This document shows positions 1 through 12,836 of a stretch of 64,000 bases of DNA, in pieces. The stretch covers positions 59,968-123,967 of the forward strand of contig NZ_JAJOZK010000010.1 of assembly GCF_022419185.1 (NCBI RefSeq). The letters are read 5' to 3'. Each line of letters starts with the position of its first letter. Position 1 is the first letter of the stretch. The translations under genes were made by a program, and so were the position numbers. Under the pieces are notes generated by a model that did not search any database, was not told where the DNA came from, and saw only the letters and a program-made list of their open reading frames with translations. This DNA is from Thermomonas flagellata (GTDB lineage: Bacteria; Pseudomonadota; Gammaproteobacteria; Xanthomonadales; Xanthomonadaceae).

Positions 1-576
1 GTGCTGCGGCAGGCGCTCCTGCTCCAGGTCCTCCGGGGTCAGCGGATAGTTGGCGGCCTTCAGGCCGTGGTGCAGGGCGAGGTAGACGCAGGTCGGCGTC
101 TTGCCCGCGCGCGAGACCCCGACCAGCACCAGGTCGGCCTCGCCGAGATCGGTGCGCTGGCCGTCGTCGTGCGCGAGCGCGTAGTTCATGGCCTCGATCC
201 GGCGGTGGTAGGTCTCGAAGTCGACCATGCCGTGCGCCTGCCCCACCCGCGGCTGCCGGGTCTGCCCCAGCTCGCGCTCGAGCGGGCCGATGAAGGGCGC
301 GAACACGTCCAGCATCAGCGCCCCGCTCTCGCCCAGCAGCGCGACCAGCGCCGGGTCCACGCACGAGGTCACCACGATCGGGCGCACGCCCGCGGCCTCG
401 CCCGCCTGGCGGATGCGCGCGGCGGCCTCGCGCGCCTTGTCCGGGCTGTCCACGAACGGCAGGCGGTCGGTCGCGAAGCGGGTGCCGGTGAACTGGGTCA
501 GCAGGCTGTGGCCGATGGTCTCGGCGGTGATGCCGGTGCCGTCGGAGACGTAGAACACGGGCCGTGGCTCGGGCAT
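1..576 (-). CDS. ppsR: PEP synthase regulatory protein PpsR, 3' end outside window
   Basis: Kinase/pyrophosphorylase of the DUF299 family. In the family it inactivates PEP synthase by ADP-dependent phosphorylation and reactivates it with phosphate. The frame read from the ATG at 576 on the minus strand begins [19 protein letters not shown], the typical N terminus with the conserved SDGTG element. The nucleotide-binding segment GVSRAGKTP lies about 150 residues in. 192 codons are inside the window and the frame is still open at base 1, so the last third or so of the usual 270-280 residues is missing only because the window ends. It diverges from its predicted target gene ppsA, the usual arrangement, which strengthens the assignment. 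Confidence 0.95.
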   Translation of the reverse strand, partial: MPEPRPVFYVSDGTGITAETIGHSLLTQFTGTRFATDRLPFVDSPDKAREAAARIRQAGEAAGVRPIVVTSCVDPALVALLGESGALMLDVFAPFIGPLERELGQTRQPRVGQAHGMVDFETYHRRIEAMNYALAHDDGQRTDLGEADLVLVGVSRAGKTPTCVYLALHHGLKAANYPLTPEDLEQERLPQH

Positions 577-593
577 GCGCGCGCCTGCAATCG

Positions 594-622
594 TAGTCAG
601 CCGGGATGGGCGCGACTAAAAT
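594..622 (+). promoter_or_regulatory. Probable sigma-70 promoter of ppsA
   Basis: A -35-like TAGTCA (594-599, four of six consensus bases) and a -10-like TAAAAT (617-622, five of six) are separated by 17 bases. Transcription would start near 629, about 33 bases upstream of the ppsA start codon. The element lies in the short gap between the divergent ppsR and ppsA. Read by eye only. Confidence 0.5.
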
Positions 623-661
623 AGCGAAATTGCGCGCCCGCGCCCCGTTCCGGAGCCTGCC

Positions 662-3040
662 TTGACCGCCAACGTTCTGTGGCTGCACGACCTGCGCCTG
701 TCCGACCTCGCCCAGGTGGGCGGCAAGAACGCCTCGCTCGGCGAACTGATCGGCCAGCTCTCCGGGCTCGGAGTGTCGGTGCCCGGCGGCTTTGCCACCA
801 CGGCGGACGCGTTCCGCGCCTTCATCGCCCACAACGACCTGCATGCGCGCATCTACGATGCGCTGGCCGGGCTCGACGTGGAGGACGTGGCCGCGCTGGC
901 CGCGGTCGGCGCGCAGGTGCGCGGCTGGGTGACCGACGCCCCGCTGCAACCGTCGCTGGAGGCCGACATCCGCGCCGCCTACGCGCAGCTGTGCCGCGAG
1001 GCGGGGGGCGCGGACGTCGCGGTCGCGGTGCGCTCCTCGGCCACCGCCGAGGACCTGCCCGACGCCAGCTTCGCCGGCCAGCAGGAGACCTTCCTCAACG
1101 TCACCGGCGCCGACGACGTGGTGCGCAAGGTGAAGGAAGTCTTCGCCAGCCTGTACAACGACCGCGCGATCGCCTACCGCGTGCACCACGGCTTCAAGCA
1201 CGAGGACGTGTTCCTCTCGGCCGGCGTGCAGCTGATGGTGCGCTCCGACGTCGGCGCCTCCGGCGTGCTGTTCACCCTCGACACCGAGTCCGGCTTCCGC
1301 GACGTGGTGTTCATCACCGCCAGCTACGGCCTCGGCGAGATGGTCGTGCAGGGCGCGGTGAACCCGGACGAGTTCTACGTGTTCAAGCCGACCCTAGAGG
1401 CCGGCAAGCCCGCGATCCTGCGCCGCTCGCTGGGCAGCAAGCAGCAGCGGATGGTGTATTCGGACGCCCCCGGCGAGCGGGTGCGCACCGAGCCGGTGCC
1501 GCCCGACCTGCGCGGGCGCTTCTGCATCAGCGACGAGGACGTGCACGCGCTGGCGCGGCAGGCGCTGGTGATCGAGCAGCATTACGGCCGGCCGATGGAC
1601 ATCGAATGGGGCAAGGACGGCCACACCGGCAAGCTCTACATCCTGCAGGCGCGCCCGGAGACGGTGAAGTCGCGCGCGCACGCCACCCAGATCGAGCGCT
1701 ACGCCCTCGGTCGCCGCGGGCAGGTGCTGGCCGAGGGCCGCGCGATCGGCCACAAGATCGGCAGCGGCACCGCGCGCGTGGTGCGCTCGCTGGAGGACAT
1801 GCAGCGGGTGCAGCCGGGCGACGTGCTGGTGGCCGACATGACCGACCCGGACTGGGAGCCGGTGATGAAGCGCAGCGCCGCGATCGTCACCAACCGCGGC
1901 GGCCGCACCTGCCACGCGGCGATCATCGCGCGCGAACTCGGCGTGCCCGCGGTGGTCGGCACCGGCAACGCGCTGGAGACCGTCCGCGACGGCGACGTGG
2001 TGACCGTGAGCTGCGCCGAGGGCGACACCGGCTACATCTACGCCGGTGCCCTGCCCTTCGAGCGCACCACCACCGACCTCGGCAACATGCCGGAGGCGCC
2101 GCTGAAGATCATGATGAACGTGGCCAACCCCGAGCGCGCGTTCGACTTCGGGCAGTTGCCGAACGCCGGCATCGGCCTGGCGCGGCTGGAGATGATCATC
2201 GCCAGCCACATCGGCGTGCATCCCAAGGCGCTGCTGGAGTACGCCGCGCAGGACGCCGGCACTCGCGCCCGCATCGACGAGCGCATGGCCGGCTACGCCG
2301 GCCCGGTGGAGTTCTACGTCGAGCGCCTGAAGGAAGGCATCGCCACCATCGCCGCCTCGGTCCATCCCAAGCCGGTGATCGTGCGCCTGTCGGACTTCAA
2401 GTCCAACGAATACGCCAACCTGATCGGCGGCCGCCGCTACGAGCCGCACGAGGAGAACCCGATGCTCGGGTTCCGCGGCGCCTCGCGCTACATCGACCCG
2501 TCCTTCCGCGACGCGTTCGCCCTCGAGTGCAGGGCGGTCAAGCGCGTGCGCGAGGACATGGGGCTGTCCAACGTGTGGGTGATGATCCCGTTCGTGCGCA
2601 CGCTGGACGAAGGCCGCAAGGTGGTCGAGGTGCTGCGCGAGAACGGCCTGGTCCAGGGCGAGCACGGCCTGAAGGTCATCATGATGTGCGAGCTGCCGTC
2701 CAACGCGCTGCTGGCCGAGCAGTTCCTGGACATCTTCGACGGCTTCTCGATCGGTTCCAACGACCTCACCCAGCTCACCCTCGGCCTGGACCGCGACTCC
2801 GGGCTGGTGGCGCACCTGTTCGACGAGCGCGACCCGGCCGTCAAGCAGTTGCTGGCGATGGCGATCCGCACCGCGCGCGCGAAGGGCAAGTACATCGGCA
2901 TCTGCGGCCAGGGCCCGAGCGACCACCCCGACCTCGCGCAGTGGCTGATGGAACAGGGCATCGAGTCGGTGTCGCTGAACCCCGACACCGTGGTCGACAC
3001 CTGGCTGGTGCTGGCGCGCGCGCGCGCCGCCGCGGGCTGA
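662..3040 (+). CDS. ppsA: Phosphoenolpyruvate synthase
   Basis: Cytoplasmic enzyme that makes PEP, AMP and phosphate from pyruvate, ATP and water, the entry to gluconeogenesis. 792 residues, the normal length. The order is N-terminal ATP-grasp domain ([20 protein letters not shown], about residues 120-145), central phosphohistidine swivelling domain ([17 protein letters not shown], about 415-435, holding the phosphorylated His) and C-terminal PEP/pyruvate barrel ending near [12 protein letters not shown]. The start is TTG at 662, preceded by GGAG at 652-655. No in-frame ATG fits the conserved N terminus ([20 protein letters not shown]). It is divergent from ppsR, whose product should control it. 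Confidence 0.97.
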   Translation: MTANVLWLHDLRLSDLAQVGGKNASLGELIGQLSGLGVSVPGGFATTADAFRAFIAHNDLHARIYDALAGLDVEDVAALAAVGAQVRGWVTDAPLQPSLEADIRAAYAQLCREAGGADVAVAVRSSATAEDLPDASFAGQQETFLNVTGADDVVRKVKEVFASLYNDRAIAYRVHHGFKHEDVFLSAGVQLMVRSDVGASGVLFTLDTESGFRDVVFITASYGLGEMVVQGAVNPDEFYVFKPTLEAGKPAILRRSLGSKQQRMVYSDAPGERVRTEPVPPDLRGRFCISDEDVHALARQALVIEQHYGRPMDIEWGKDGHTGKLYILQARPETVKSRAHATQIERYALGRRGQVLAEGRAIGHKIGSGTARVVRSLEDMQRVQPGDVLVADMTDPDWEPVMKRSAAIVTNRGGRTCHAAIIARELGVPAVVGTGNALETVRDGDVVTVSCAEGDTGYIYAGALPFERTTTDLGNMPEAPLKIMMNVANPERAFDFGQLPNAGIGLARLEMIIASHIGVHPKALLEYAAQDAGTRARIDERMAGYAGPVEFYVERLKEGIATIAASVHPKPVIVRLSDFKSNEYANLIGGRRYEPHEENPMLGFRGASRYIDPSFRDAFALECRAVKRVREDMGLSNVWVMIPFVRTLDEGRKVVEVLRENGLVQGEHGLKVIMMCELPSNALLAEQFLDIFDGFSIGSNDLTQLTLGLDRDSGLVAHLFDERDPAVKQLLAMAIRTARAKGKYIGICGQGPSDHPDLAQWLMEQGIESVSLNPDTVVDTWLVLARARAAAG

Positions 3041-3122
3041 AGCCACCGCGGCGGATGCCGACGCCGCGGCCACGCGCCGCGTGCGAACATGCGCGCGTCC
3101 CGCCACTGCCCACCCCCGCCGC

Positions 3123-4103
3123 ATGCCGCAGGCCCGCCAGTCGCTGATCGCCGCCCTCCCCGACCCGGCCCAGGACCCGGTCGACCTCGTGCACCAGCTG
3201 CGCGGGGTCGACTGGCTGCGGCTGCTGGAGACCTGGGGCCTGCGCCTGCTGGCCGCGCTGCTGATCTTCCTCGCCGGGCGCTGGCTGGCTCGGCGGCTGG
3301 CGCGCGGGTTGCAGCAGGTGATGGACCGCGCCGGGGTGGACCCGACCCTGACCGGCTTCCTGCGCAACATCGCCTACGCGGTGATGGTGGTGCTGGTGAT
3401 CGCCACCGCGCTGACCGCGATCGGGGTGCCGACCACCTCGATGTTCGCCATCCTCGGCGCCGCCGGCCTCGCGGTCGGCCTGGCCCTCAAGGATTCGCTG
3501 TCGAACATCGCCTCCGGGGTGATGCTGATCGTGCTGCGCCCGTTCCGCGCCGGCGACCACGTGATCGCCGCGGGGCAGGAGGGCGTGGTGATGGAAGTGC
3601 GGGTGTTCCAGACCCGCCTGCGCGCCTTCGACCAGCGGGTGATCATCCTGCCCAACAGCCAGGTGACCACCGCGCCGATCATCAACTACACGGCGATGCC
3701 GACCCGGCGGATCGAGATCAAGGTCGGGGTGGACTACGGCGACGACCTGGCGCTGGCACGGCGGGTGCTGCTGCAGCTGGCGGCGGCGGAGCCGCTGGTG
3801 CTGGCCGATCCCGCGCCGGTGGTGCGGGTGGCCAACCTCGGCGAGAGCAGCGTGGACCTGCTGCTGCACGCGTTCTGCCGCACCGCCGACGTGGTGGAGG
3901 CGCGCAGCCGCCTGACCGAGGCCGTGCGCGACGGGCTGATCGCCAGCGGCATCACCATCCCCTACCCCCAGCGCGACCTGCACGTGTACCACAGCGACGC
4001 CAGCGGCAAGCCGATCGCGGACATCCTGCTCAAGGCCGCGGCGGACGACGGCGATCCCGTGGCGCCCACCCGGCCGCAGGCGCCGCCGCCAGCGGCAGGC
4101 TGA
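3123..4103 (+). CDS. Small mechanosensitive ion channel, MscS family
   Basis: Inner-membrane tension-gated channel that releases osmolytes on hypo-osmotic shock. 326 residues from the ATG at 3123; an earlier in-frame ATG at 3081 would add 14 polar residues and is less likely. Three membrane segments are seen (about residues 36-55, 82-102 and 110-140). The last is the pore helix, rich in Gly and Ala, followed by the family signature DSLSNIASGVMLIVLRPF and the beta domain (GDHVIAAGQEGVV). The C-terminal cytoplasmic vestibule contains IILPNSQV and the IPYPQRDLHV end typical of MscS. It stands alone between ppsA and the convergent orn. Confidence 0.93.
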   Translation: MPQARQSLIAALPDPAQDPVDLVHQLRGVDWLRLLETWGLRLLAALLIFLAGRWLARRLARGLQQVMDRAGVDPTLTGFLRNIAYAVMVVLVIATALTAIGVPTTSMFAILGAAGLAVGLALKDSLSNIASGVMLIVLRPFRAGDHVIAAGQEGVVMEVRVFQTRLRAFDQRVIILPNSQVTTAPIINYTAMPTRRIEIKVGVDYGDDLALARRVLLQLAAAEPLVLADPAPVVRVANLGESSVDLLLHAFCRTADVVEARSRLTEAVRDGLIASGITIPYPQRDLHVYHSDASGKPIADILLKAAADDGDPVAPTRPQAPPPAAG

Positions 4104-4117
4104 GCCACGCCTGCCTT

Positions 4118-4687
4118 TCAGGCAGCGGGCGCGGCCAGCGCGCCCAGATGGGCGCGGTAGTAGGCCAGCTCCGCGATCGAATCGCGCACGTCGCTGAGCG
4201 CGGTGTGCGCGGACTCCTTCTGGAACCCGGCCAGCACCTGCGGGGCCCAGCGCCGCGCCAGTTCCTTGAGCGTGCTCACGTCCAGGTTGCGGTAGTGGAA
4301 ATGCGCCTCCAGCGCCGGCATCAGCCGGTGCAGGAAGCGGCGGTCCTGGCAGATCGAGTTGCCGCACATCGGCGAGGCGCCGGCCGGCACCCATTCGCGC
4401 AGGAAGGCCAGCGTGCGCGCCTCCGCCTCCGCCAGCGGCACGCCCTGCTCCAGCACCCGCTGCCACAGCCCCGACTTGCGGTGCTGGGTGCGGTTCCAGT
4501 CGTCCATCGCCTCGAGCGTGGCGAGCGGATGCGCGATCGCCAGTTCCGGCCCCTCGGCGAGCACGTTGAGTTGGGCGTCGGTCACCACCGTGGCGATCTC
4601 GAGGATGCCGTCGCGCTGGGTGTCCAGCCCGGTCATCTCCAAGTCGATCCAGATCAAGCGCTCCTGCGGCGAATCGCTGCTACCCAT
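4118..4687 (-). CDS. orn: Oligoribonuclease
   Basis: 3'-5' exoribonuclease that degrades 2-5-mers, including pGpG from cyclic-di-GMP turnover, to mononucleotides; usually essential in gammaproteobacteria. 189 residues. The DEDDh motifs are all present: [12 protein letters not shown] near residue 11 (D, E), the central [13 protein letters not shown], and [11 protein letters not shown] near the C terminus (H and last D). The ATG at 4687 gives [15 protein letters not shown], the usual short N terminus; a longer upstream open frame has no Orn-like sequence. It is convergent with the mscS-like gene, 14 bases apart. Confidence 0.96.
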   Translation of the reverse strand: MGSSDSPQERLIWIDLEMTGLDTQRDGILEIATVVTDAQLNVLAEGPELAIAHPLATLEAMDDWNRTQHRKSGLWQRVLEQGVPLAEAEARTLAFLREWVPAGASPMCGNSICQDRRFLHRLMPALEAHFHYRNLDVSTLKELARRWAPQVLAGFQKESAHTALSDVRDSIAELAYYRAHLGALAAPAA

Positions 4688-4741
4688 GCCTGCTCCGCGT
4701 CGGACGATGCGGCATGATAGCCGCGCCGCCCGGAGCCCCGC

Positions 4742-5203
4742 ATGCCCCTGTTCACCCCCGACCCCGCCGGCCACCACGCCATCCTCACCGCGATGCTGGC
4801 GCCCGCGTTCTTTCTGACCGCGACCGCCGGCCTGCTGGCCTCCGCGAATGCGCGGCTGGCGCGGGTGGTAGACCGCCTGCGCGCGCTGATCGTGGCCTGG
4901 GAGCGCGACGCCCCGGACCGCGCCGAGCGCGACGCCCAGATCCGCCGCCACCGCCAGCGCGCGCACCTCGTCCTGCGCGCCTGCCGGCTGCTGTATGCGG
5001 GGCTGGCCGCGTTCGTCGGCACCAGCCTGGCGCTGGCGATGGACGCCCTGCTCGGCTTCCGCCTCGGCGAATTGCCGACCCTGCTGGCGGTCGCCGGCGT
5101 GCTGTGCCTGCTGGCCGCCAGCATCGCGCTCGGGCGCGAGGTGAGCCTGGCGGTCACCAGCTTCGACCTCGAGCTCGAGCACGAGCTGGCGCGGCGGCGC
5201 TGA
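4742..5203 (+). CDS. DUF2721 family membrane protein
   Basis: 153-residue inner-membrane protein of unknown function. The first hydrophobic segment (about residues 14-36, [20 protein letters not shown]) leads into [10 protein letters not shown], the recognisable DUF2721 signature. A charged Arg-rich helix follows (residues 50-75), then two closely spaced membrane helices (about 83-103 and 110-132). Family members usually have this three-segment plan. The gene is divergent from orn with only 54 bases between the start codons, and convergent with tadA. No function is proposed. Confidence 0.8.
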   Translation: MPLFTPDPAGHHAILTAMLAPAFFLTATAGLLASANARLARVVDRLRALIVAWERDAPDRAERDAQIRRHRQRAHLVLRACRLLYAGLAAFVGTSLALAMDALLGFRLGELPTLLAVAGVLCLLAASIALGREVSLAVTSFDLELEHELARRR

Positions 5204-5229
5204 ACGCCAGCGCGCCTCGCCGCCCGCGC

Positions 5230-5706
5230 TCAGGCTTTGCCGCGCTTGCCGCGGAAATAGGCCGTCAGCATGGGCCCGGCGAGCTCGGCCAGCACCCCGC
5301 CCTGCACCTGCACGCGGTGGTTGTGGCGCGGATCGGCGAGCAGGTCGAACATGCTGCCGGCGGCGCCGGTCTTGGGGTCGAACGCACCGAACACCACACG
5401 CGACACCCGCGCATGCACCATCGCCATCGCGCACATCGCGCACGGCTCCAGGGTCACGTACAGGGTCGTACCGAGCAGGCGATGGTTGCCCAGCCGACGT
5501 CCGGCTTCGCGCAGAGCGACGATCTCGGCATGCGCGCTGGGATCGTGCTCGCCGATGTTGCGGTTCCAGCCCTCGCCCAGCACCTCGCCCGCGGCGGAGA
5601 CGACCACCGCGCCCACCGGGATCTCGTCGTCCTCGTCGCGCGCGCGCGCGGCCAGCGCCAGCGCGTGGCGCATCCAGCGTTCGTCGGTGGTCTGCAGGTC
5701 GCTCAT
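5230..5706 (-). CDS. tadA: tRNA-specific adenosine-34 deaminase
   Basis: Converts A34 to inosine in the wobble position of tRNA-Arg(ACG). 158 residues. The zinc and catalytic elements are both visible: HAEIVAL (ligand His and catalytic Glu, about residue 60) and PCAMCAMAM (two Cys ligands, about 90-95). The start is the ATG at 5706 ([19 protein letters not shown]). The reading frame stays open a long way upstream through the guaA-tadA gap, but that part is repeat-derived and unlike TadA. It is the last gene of the minus-strand block downstream of guaA, separated by two hairpin repeats, so it may be transcribed separately. Confidence 0.94.
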   Translation of the reverse strand: MSDLQTTDERWMRHALALAARARDEDDEIPVGAVVVSAAGEVLGEGWNRNIGEHDPSAHAEIVALREAGRRLGNHRLLGTTLYVTLEPCAMCAMAMVHARVSRVVFGAFDPKTGAAGSMFDLLADPRHNHRVQVQGGVLAELAGPMLTAYFRGKRGKA

Positions 5707-5803
5707 CCGATGATCGATGGGTTGGATGCGGATGGATGGAAGAGGAAATCGCGGCAGCCCGGCGCAGCGGCCATCCCGGCCCCGTTCATTACGGCGGGGC
5801 AAT

Positions 5804-5842
5804 GAAGCGACCGCGCGCCCATGGCGCGCGAGCGGTCGCTTC
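5804..5842. repeat. Hairpin repeat, copy 1
   Basis: Inverted repeat with 11-base arms, GAAGCGACCGC at 5804-5814 and GCGGTCGCTTC at 5832-5842, plus a second GC-rich pairing inside the loop (GCGCGCC with GGCGCGC). Nearly the same sequence recurs 69 bases on, together with its flank GGCGGGGCAAT. It lies between guaA and tadA and could act as terminator, mRNA 3' protector or REP-like element. Confidence 0.75.
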
Positions 5843-5872
5843 GCCCCGGCCCCGCCTACTCGGCGGGGCAAT

Positions 5873-5909
5873 GAAGCGACCGCGCGCCAATGGCGCGCGA
5901 GCGGTCGCT

Positions 5910-5911
<2 letters not shown>
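5873..5911. repeat. Hairpin repeat, copy 2, overlapping the guaA stop codon
   Basis: Second copy of the hairpin, with arms at 5873-5883 and 5901-5911. On the minus strand the outer arm begins inside the guaA TGA (5910-5912), so the stem forms directly at the end of guaA. The arm can be lengthened to AATGAAGCGACCGC paired with the matching distal strand. There is no clear T-run, so simple intrinsic termination is uncertain. Tandem duplication is plain from the shared flank. Confidence 0.75.
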
Positions 5912-7469
<1,558 letters not shown>

Positions 7470-7584
7470 CGGCTTGGCATCGTGGGAGTGGGCATCGCCG
7501 CCGGCGGCGCGGCGGCGTCCTGCGCGGCCCTCCATGGCCGGGCGCCGGGTCGGGCGCGACCCCGTGGCTGGCGGGCGCGCCGCC

Positions 7585-10372
<2,788 letters not shown>

Positions 10373-10395
10373 CCCCGGCCGCAGCGGAGGCGGCG

Positions 10396-10599
10396 ATGGC
10401 GATCCAGGGCGTATGTCCCAAGTGCGGCAAGCGCGTCCTGCACGTGCAGGTCGAGAGCATCGTCGGCGTGGTCGATGGCCAGAGCAAGGCGCGCTGCCTG
10501 AGCTACAGCTGCATCCATTGCCGCAGCGTGCTCGGGGTGCAGATCGACCACCGCCGCCAGGTGCGGCCGCGGCGCACGCCGGCGCCCGCCCCGGCCTGA
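10396..10599 (+). CDS. Small zinc-ribbon-like protein
   Basis: 67 residues from the ATG at 10396. It has two CxxC pairs, CPKCGKR near residue 7 and CIHC near residue 42, the geometry of a zinc ribbon, with a Cys also at about 35. The C-terminal tail is basic and Pro/Ala rich. It starts 23 bases after the DUF1244 gene and is probably co-transcribed. I do not recognise a named family; a role in nucleic-acid or protein binding is only a guess from the fold type. Confidence 0.7.
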   Translation: MAIQGVCPKCGKRVLHVQVESIVGVVDGQSKARCLSYSCIHCRSVLGVQIDHRRQVRPRRTPAPAPA

Positions 10600-10621
10600 G
10601 CCAACGCGCGCCGCGGCCGCT

Positions 10622-11665
10622 TCAATCCTGGGCCGGCGGCTCTGTGGGCGTCGGCGTCTCGTCCGCGCGGCAGCGGCGGATCCCGCTGCCGAGCACGCAT
10701 TCCACGCAGCAGGGCGTGGCCGCCTCCGGCGCGACGTCGGCCGGGACCGTCGCGTCCGCAGGCGGCGCCACCGGGCCCAGGCGCGCCAGCTCGTCCTGCG
10801 GGCGCAGCTGCAGCAGCACGGCCCAGTCCTGGCGGTTGAAGTCGCAGAAGGCCAGGGCGTCCGGGCTGCACGCCGGATCGTCGCCCCCGCGCTGCGGCAG
10901 GCCCCAGAAGCGGCCGGCCGCGTTCAGCGGCAGCAGGCGCAGGGTCACCGCCTGCAGCAGGTTGCCGCCGACCAGCCAGGCGCGGGCGTCGCCCGGGGTG
11001 GCGGTGGACACCACGATGTCGCAATGCATGGCCAGCCCGCGCTCGCCGCGGGCGATCAGCGCGGCCAGCCCGTCCATGCCGCGCAGCTGGCGGGTGCGCA
11101 CGTAGCACAGCAGGTCGCCGGGGGCCGGCGGCGTGCTGCGCGGATCGCGGAAGCGGTAGGGGCTGCCGTCGGGGTCGCGCAGGGCAGCGCGCACATAGTC
11201 GAAATGCGCGGCAGCCGGGCGGAAGCCGGGCACCCCGGCGCGCTGCAGCACCCACGACACGAACGCGGCCGACCACGGCACGTCGATCACGAACGCACGG
11301 CAGGCCAGCCCGGGGTCGCGCGGGTCGGCCAGCGCCATGCGGCAGGCCGCGCCGCCCTCGCGCTCGGCCAGGCCGGTATCGATCCAGTACTGCGCCACCC
11401 GCCGCCACGGGGCGCCGCCGTCCGCCATCCCACGCGCCTCGCCCTCCCACACGCTGGCGCTGGCCAGGCGCCCGTCGGGGGTGATGAAAGGCTGCTGCCA
11501 GCGCTGCCATTCGGCGCAGGCGATCGCGGCGATCCGGGTGGCGACCTCGCCCGCCGATTCCTGCGCGCGCAGCGCCGGGCACGGATCGCGCGCCTGCGCA
11601 GGGGCCGGCAGCAGGCTCAATCCGGCCAGCAGCAAGACGCAGATCCCGACGGCGATCCCTCGCAT
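10622..11665 (-). CDS. DUF2272 family secreted protein
   Basis: 347 residues. The N terminus (residues 1-24, MRGIAVGICVLLLAGLSLLP, then APAQA) is a clear Sec signal peptide with cleavage after AQA. The mature part contains VPWSAAFVSWVLQRAGVPGF and PGDLLCYVR, which is the DUF2272 pattern and resembles the loose CHAP/NlpC-type layout of cell-wall amidases. Function is not established. Several Cys in the mature protein and an extended Pro/Ala-rich C-terminal tail suit a periplasmic protein. The start at 11665 lies 10 bases past the moeB stop, so it ends the long minus-strand unit. Confidence 0.8.
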   Translation of the reverse strand: MRGIAVGICVLLLAGLSLLPAPAQARDPCPALRAQESAGEVATRIAAIACAEWQRWQQPFITPDGRLASASVWEGEARGMADGGAPWRRVAQYWIDTGLAEREGGAACRMALADPRDPGLACRAFVIDVPWSAAFVSWVLQRAGVPGFRPAAAHFDYVRAALRDPDGSPYRFRDPRSTPPAPGDLLCYVRTRQLRGMDGLAALIARGERGLAMHCDIVVSTATPGDARAWLVGGNLLQAVTLRLLPLNAAGRFWGLPQRGGDDPACSPDALAFCDFNRQDWAVLLQLRPQDELARLGPVAPPADATVPADVAPEAATPCCVECVLGSGIRRCRADETPTPTEPPAQD

Positions 11666-11675
11666 CGCCCCTCCC

Positions 11676-12803
11676 TCAGCCGCCGGCGCAGTGCACGGCG
11701 ATCTCGGCATATCCCCGGAAAGCGCGATCCGGGGCGCAGACCGGACACGCCGGGTCCGGCCCGAAGCCGATGTCGCGAAAGCGCATCGCCAAGGCATCCA
11801 CGTGCAGCAGGCGACCGATGAGCGGCTGGCCGATGCCCAACAGCAGCTTGAGCGCCTCGGTCGCCTGCAGCAGCCCGATCACGCCCGGCAGCACCCCGAG
11901 CACCCCGGCCTCGGCGCAGTTGGGTGCGGCCTCCGGGGGCGGCGGCTCCGGGAACAGGCAGCGGTAGCACGGCGCCTGCCCGCGCCGGCGGCCGGCGTCG
12001 AACACGCTCAGCTGGCCCTCGAAGCGGTGCACCGCGCCGTACACCAGCGGCTTGCGCAGATGCACGCAGGCGTCGTTGAGCAGGTAGCGCGCGGCGAAGT
12101 TGTCGGCGCCGTCCACCACCACGTCCACGCCGTCCAGCAGCGCCTCGACGTTGGCGGCGGTGACCCGTGCCGGCACCGCCTCGACCGCCGTGCGCGGGTT
12201 GAGCGCCGCGAGCGTGCGCGTGGCCGAATCGACCTTGGGCTGGCCGATGCGGTCCTCCCCGTGCAGGATCTGGCGCTGCAGATTGCTGCGCTCGACCCGG
12301 TCGTCGTCCGCCAGGCGCAGGTGGCCGACCCCGGCCGCGGCCAGGTAGAAAGCGGCCGGCGAGCCCAGTCCGCCGGCCCCGACCAGCAGCACCCGCGCGG
12401 CCGCCAGCCGCCGCTGGCCGTCCAGGCCGACTTCCGGCAGGCGCAGGTGGCGGCTGTAGCGCTCGAGGAAATCGGCATCCTCCTGCGGCGCCTGCAGCGG
12501 CAGCCCGGCCGCGGCCCAGGCCTGGGTGCCGCCGGCGACCGAGGCCAGCCGCCGGTAGCCGCGTGCGGCCAGTGCCTCCGCGGCCTGCCGCGAGCGCACG
12601 CCGCTCTGGCAGATCAGCAGCACCTCGGCGTCGCGGTCCGGCAGGTGGGCCTCCGGGGCGGCCTCCAACTGCGCACGTTCGATCCCGAGCGCGCCAGCGG
12701 CCATCCCGAGGGCGCGCTCGTGCGCGGCGCGCACGTCGACCAGGCAGGCGCCGGCACGCAGCCGCTGCGCCGCCTGTTCCGGGGTCAGTTCGAGGATCGG
12801 CAT
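11676..12803 (-). CDS. moeB: Rhodanese-MoeB/ThiF fusion, molybdopterin-synthase adenylyltransferase
   Basis: Adenylates the C-terminal Gly of a small sulfur carrier (MoaD or ThiS type). 375 residues. The N-terminal rhodanese domain (about 1-100) has the active loop ICQSGVRSRQ with the persulfide Cys. It is followed by the E1-like domain with VLLVGAGGLGSPAAFYLAAAG (nucleotide loop) and DGADNFAARYLLND (catalytic Asp). Two zinc CxxC pairs are present: CYRC at about 265 and CPVC near the C terminus. The rhodanese comes first here, while in many fusions (MOCS3 type) it comes last. It sits directly after moeA, which supports molybdenum cofactor work. Confidence 0.9.
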   Translation of the reverse strand: MPILELTPEQAAQRLRAGACLVDVRAAHERALGMAAGALGIERAQLEAAPEAHLPDRDAEVLLICQSGVRSRQAAEALAARGYRRLASVAGGTQAWAAAGLPLQAPQEDADFLERYSRHLRLPEVGLDGQRRLAAARVLLVGAGGLGSPAAFYLAAAGVGHLRLADDDRVERSNLQRQILHGEDRIGQPKVDSATRTLAALNPRTAVEAVPARVTAANVEALLDGVDVVVDGADNFAARYLLNDACVHLRKPLVYGAVHRFEGQLSVFDAGRRRGQAPCYRCLFPEPPPPEAAPNCAEAGVLGVLPGVIGLLQATEALKLLLGIGQPLIGRLLHVDALAMRFRDIGFGPDPACPVCAPDRAFRGYAEIAVHCAGG

Positions 12804-12836
12804 GCGCGGATTGTGCCCGAGCCGGCGCGCGGCGCG

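Noticed and set aside
1..624. Long open frame on the plus strand opposite ppsR
   Set aside because: Arg/Ala/His-rich composition, no recognisable family; a shadow of the high-GC ppsR frame. The same applies to the other long antisense frames, for example opposite ppsA, the RND permeases and lapB.
7470..7535. N-terminal extension of guaA
   Set aside because: 22 open codons upstream are unlike GuaA; the conserved start [15 protein letters not shown] is at 7469.
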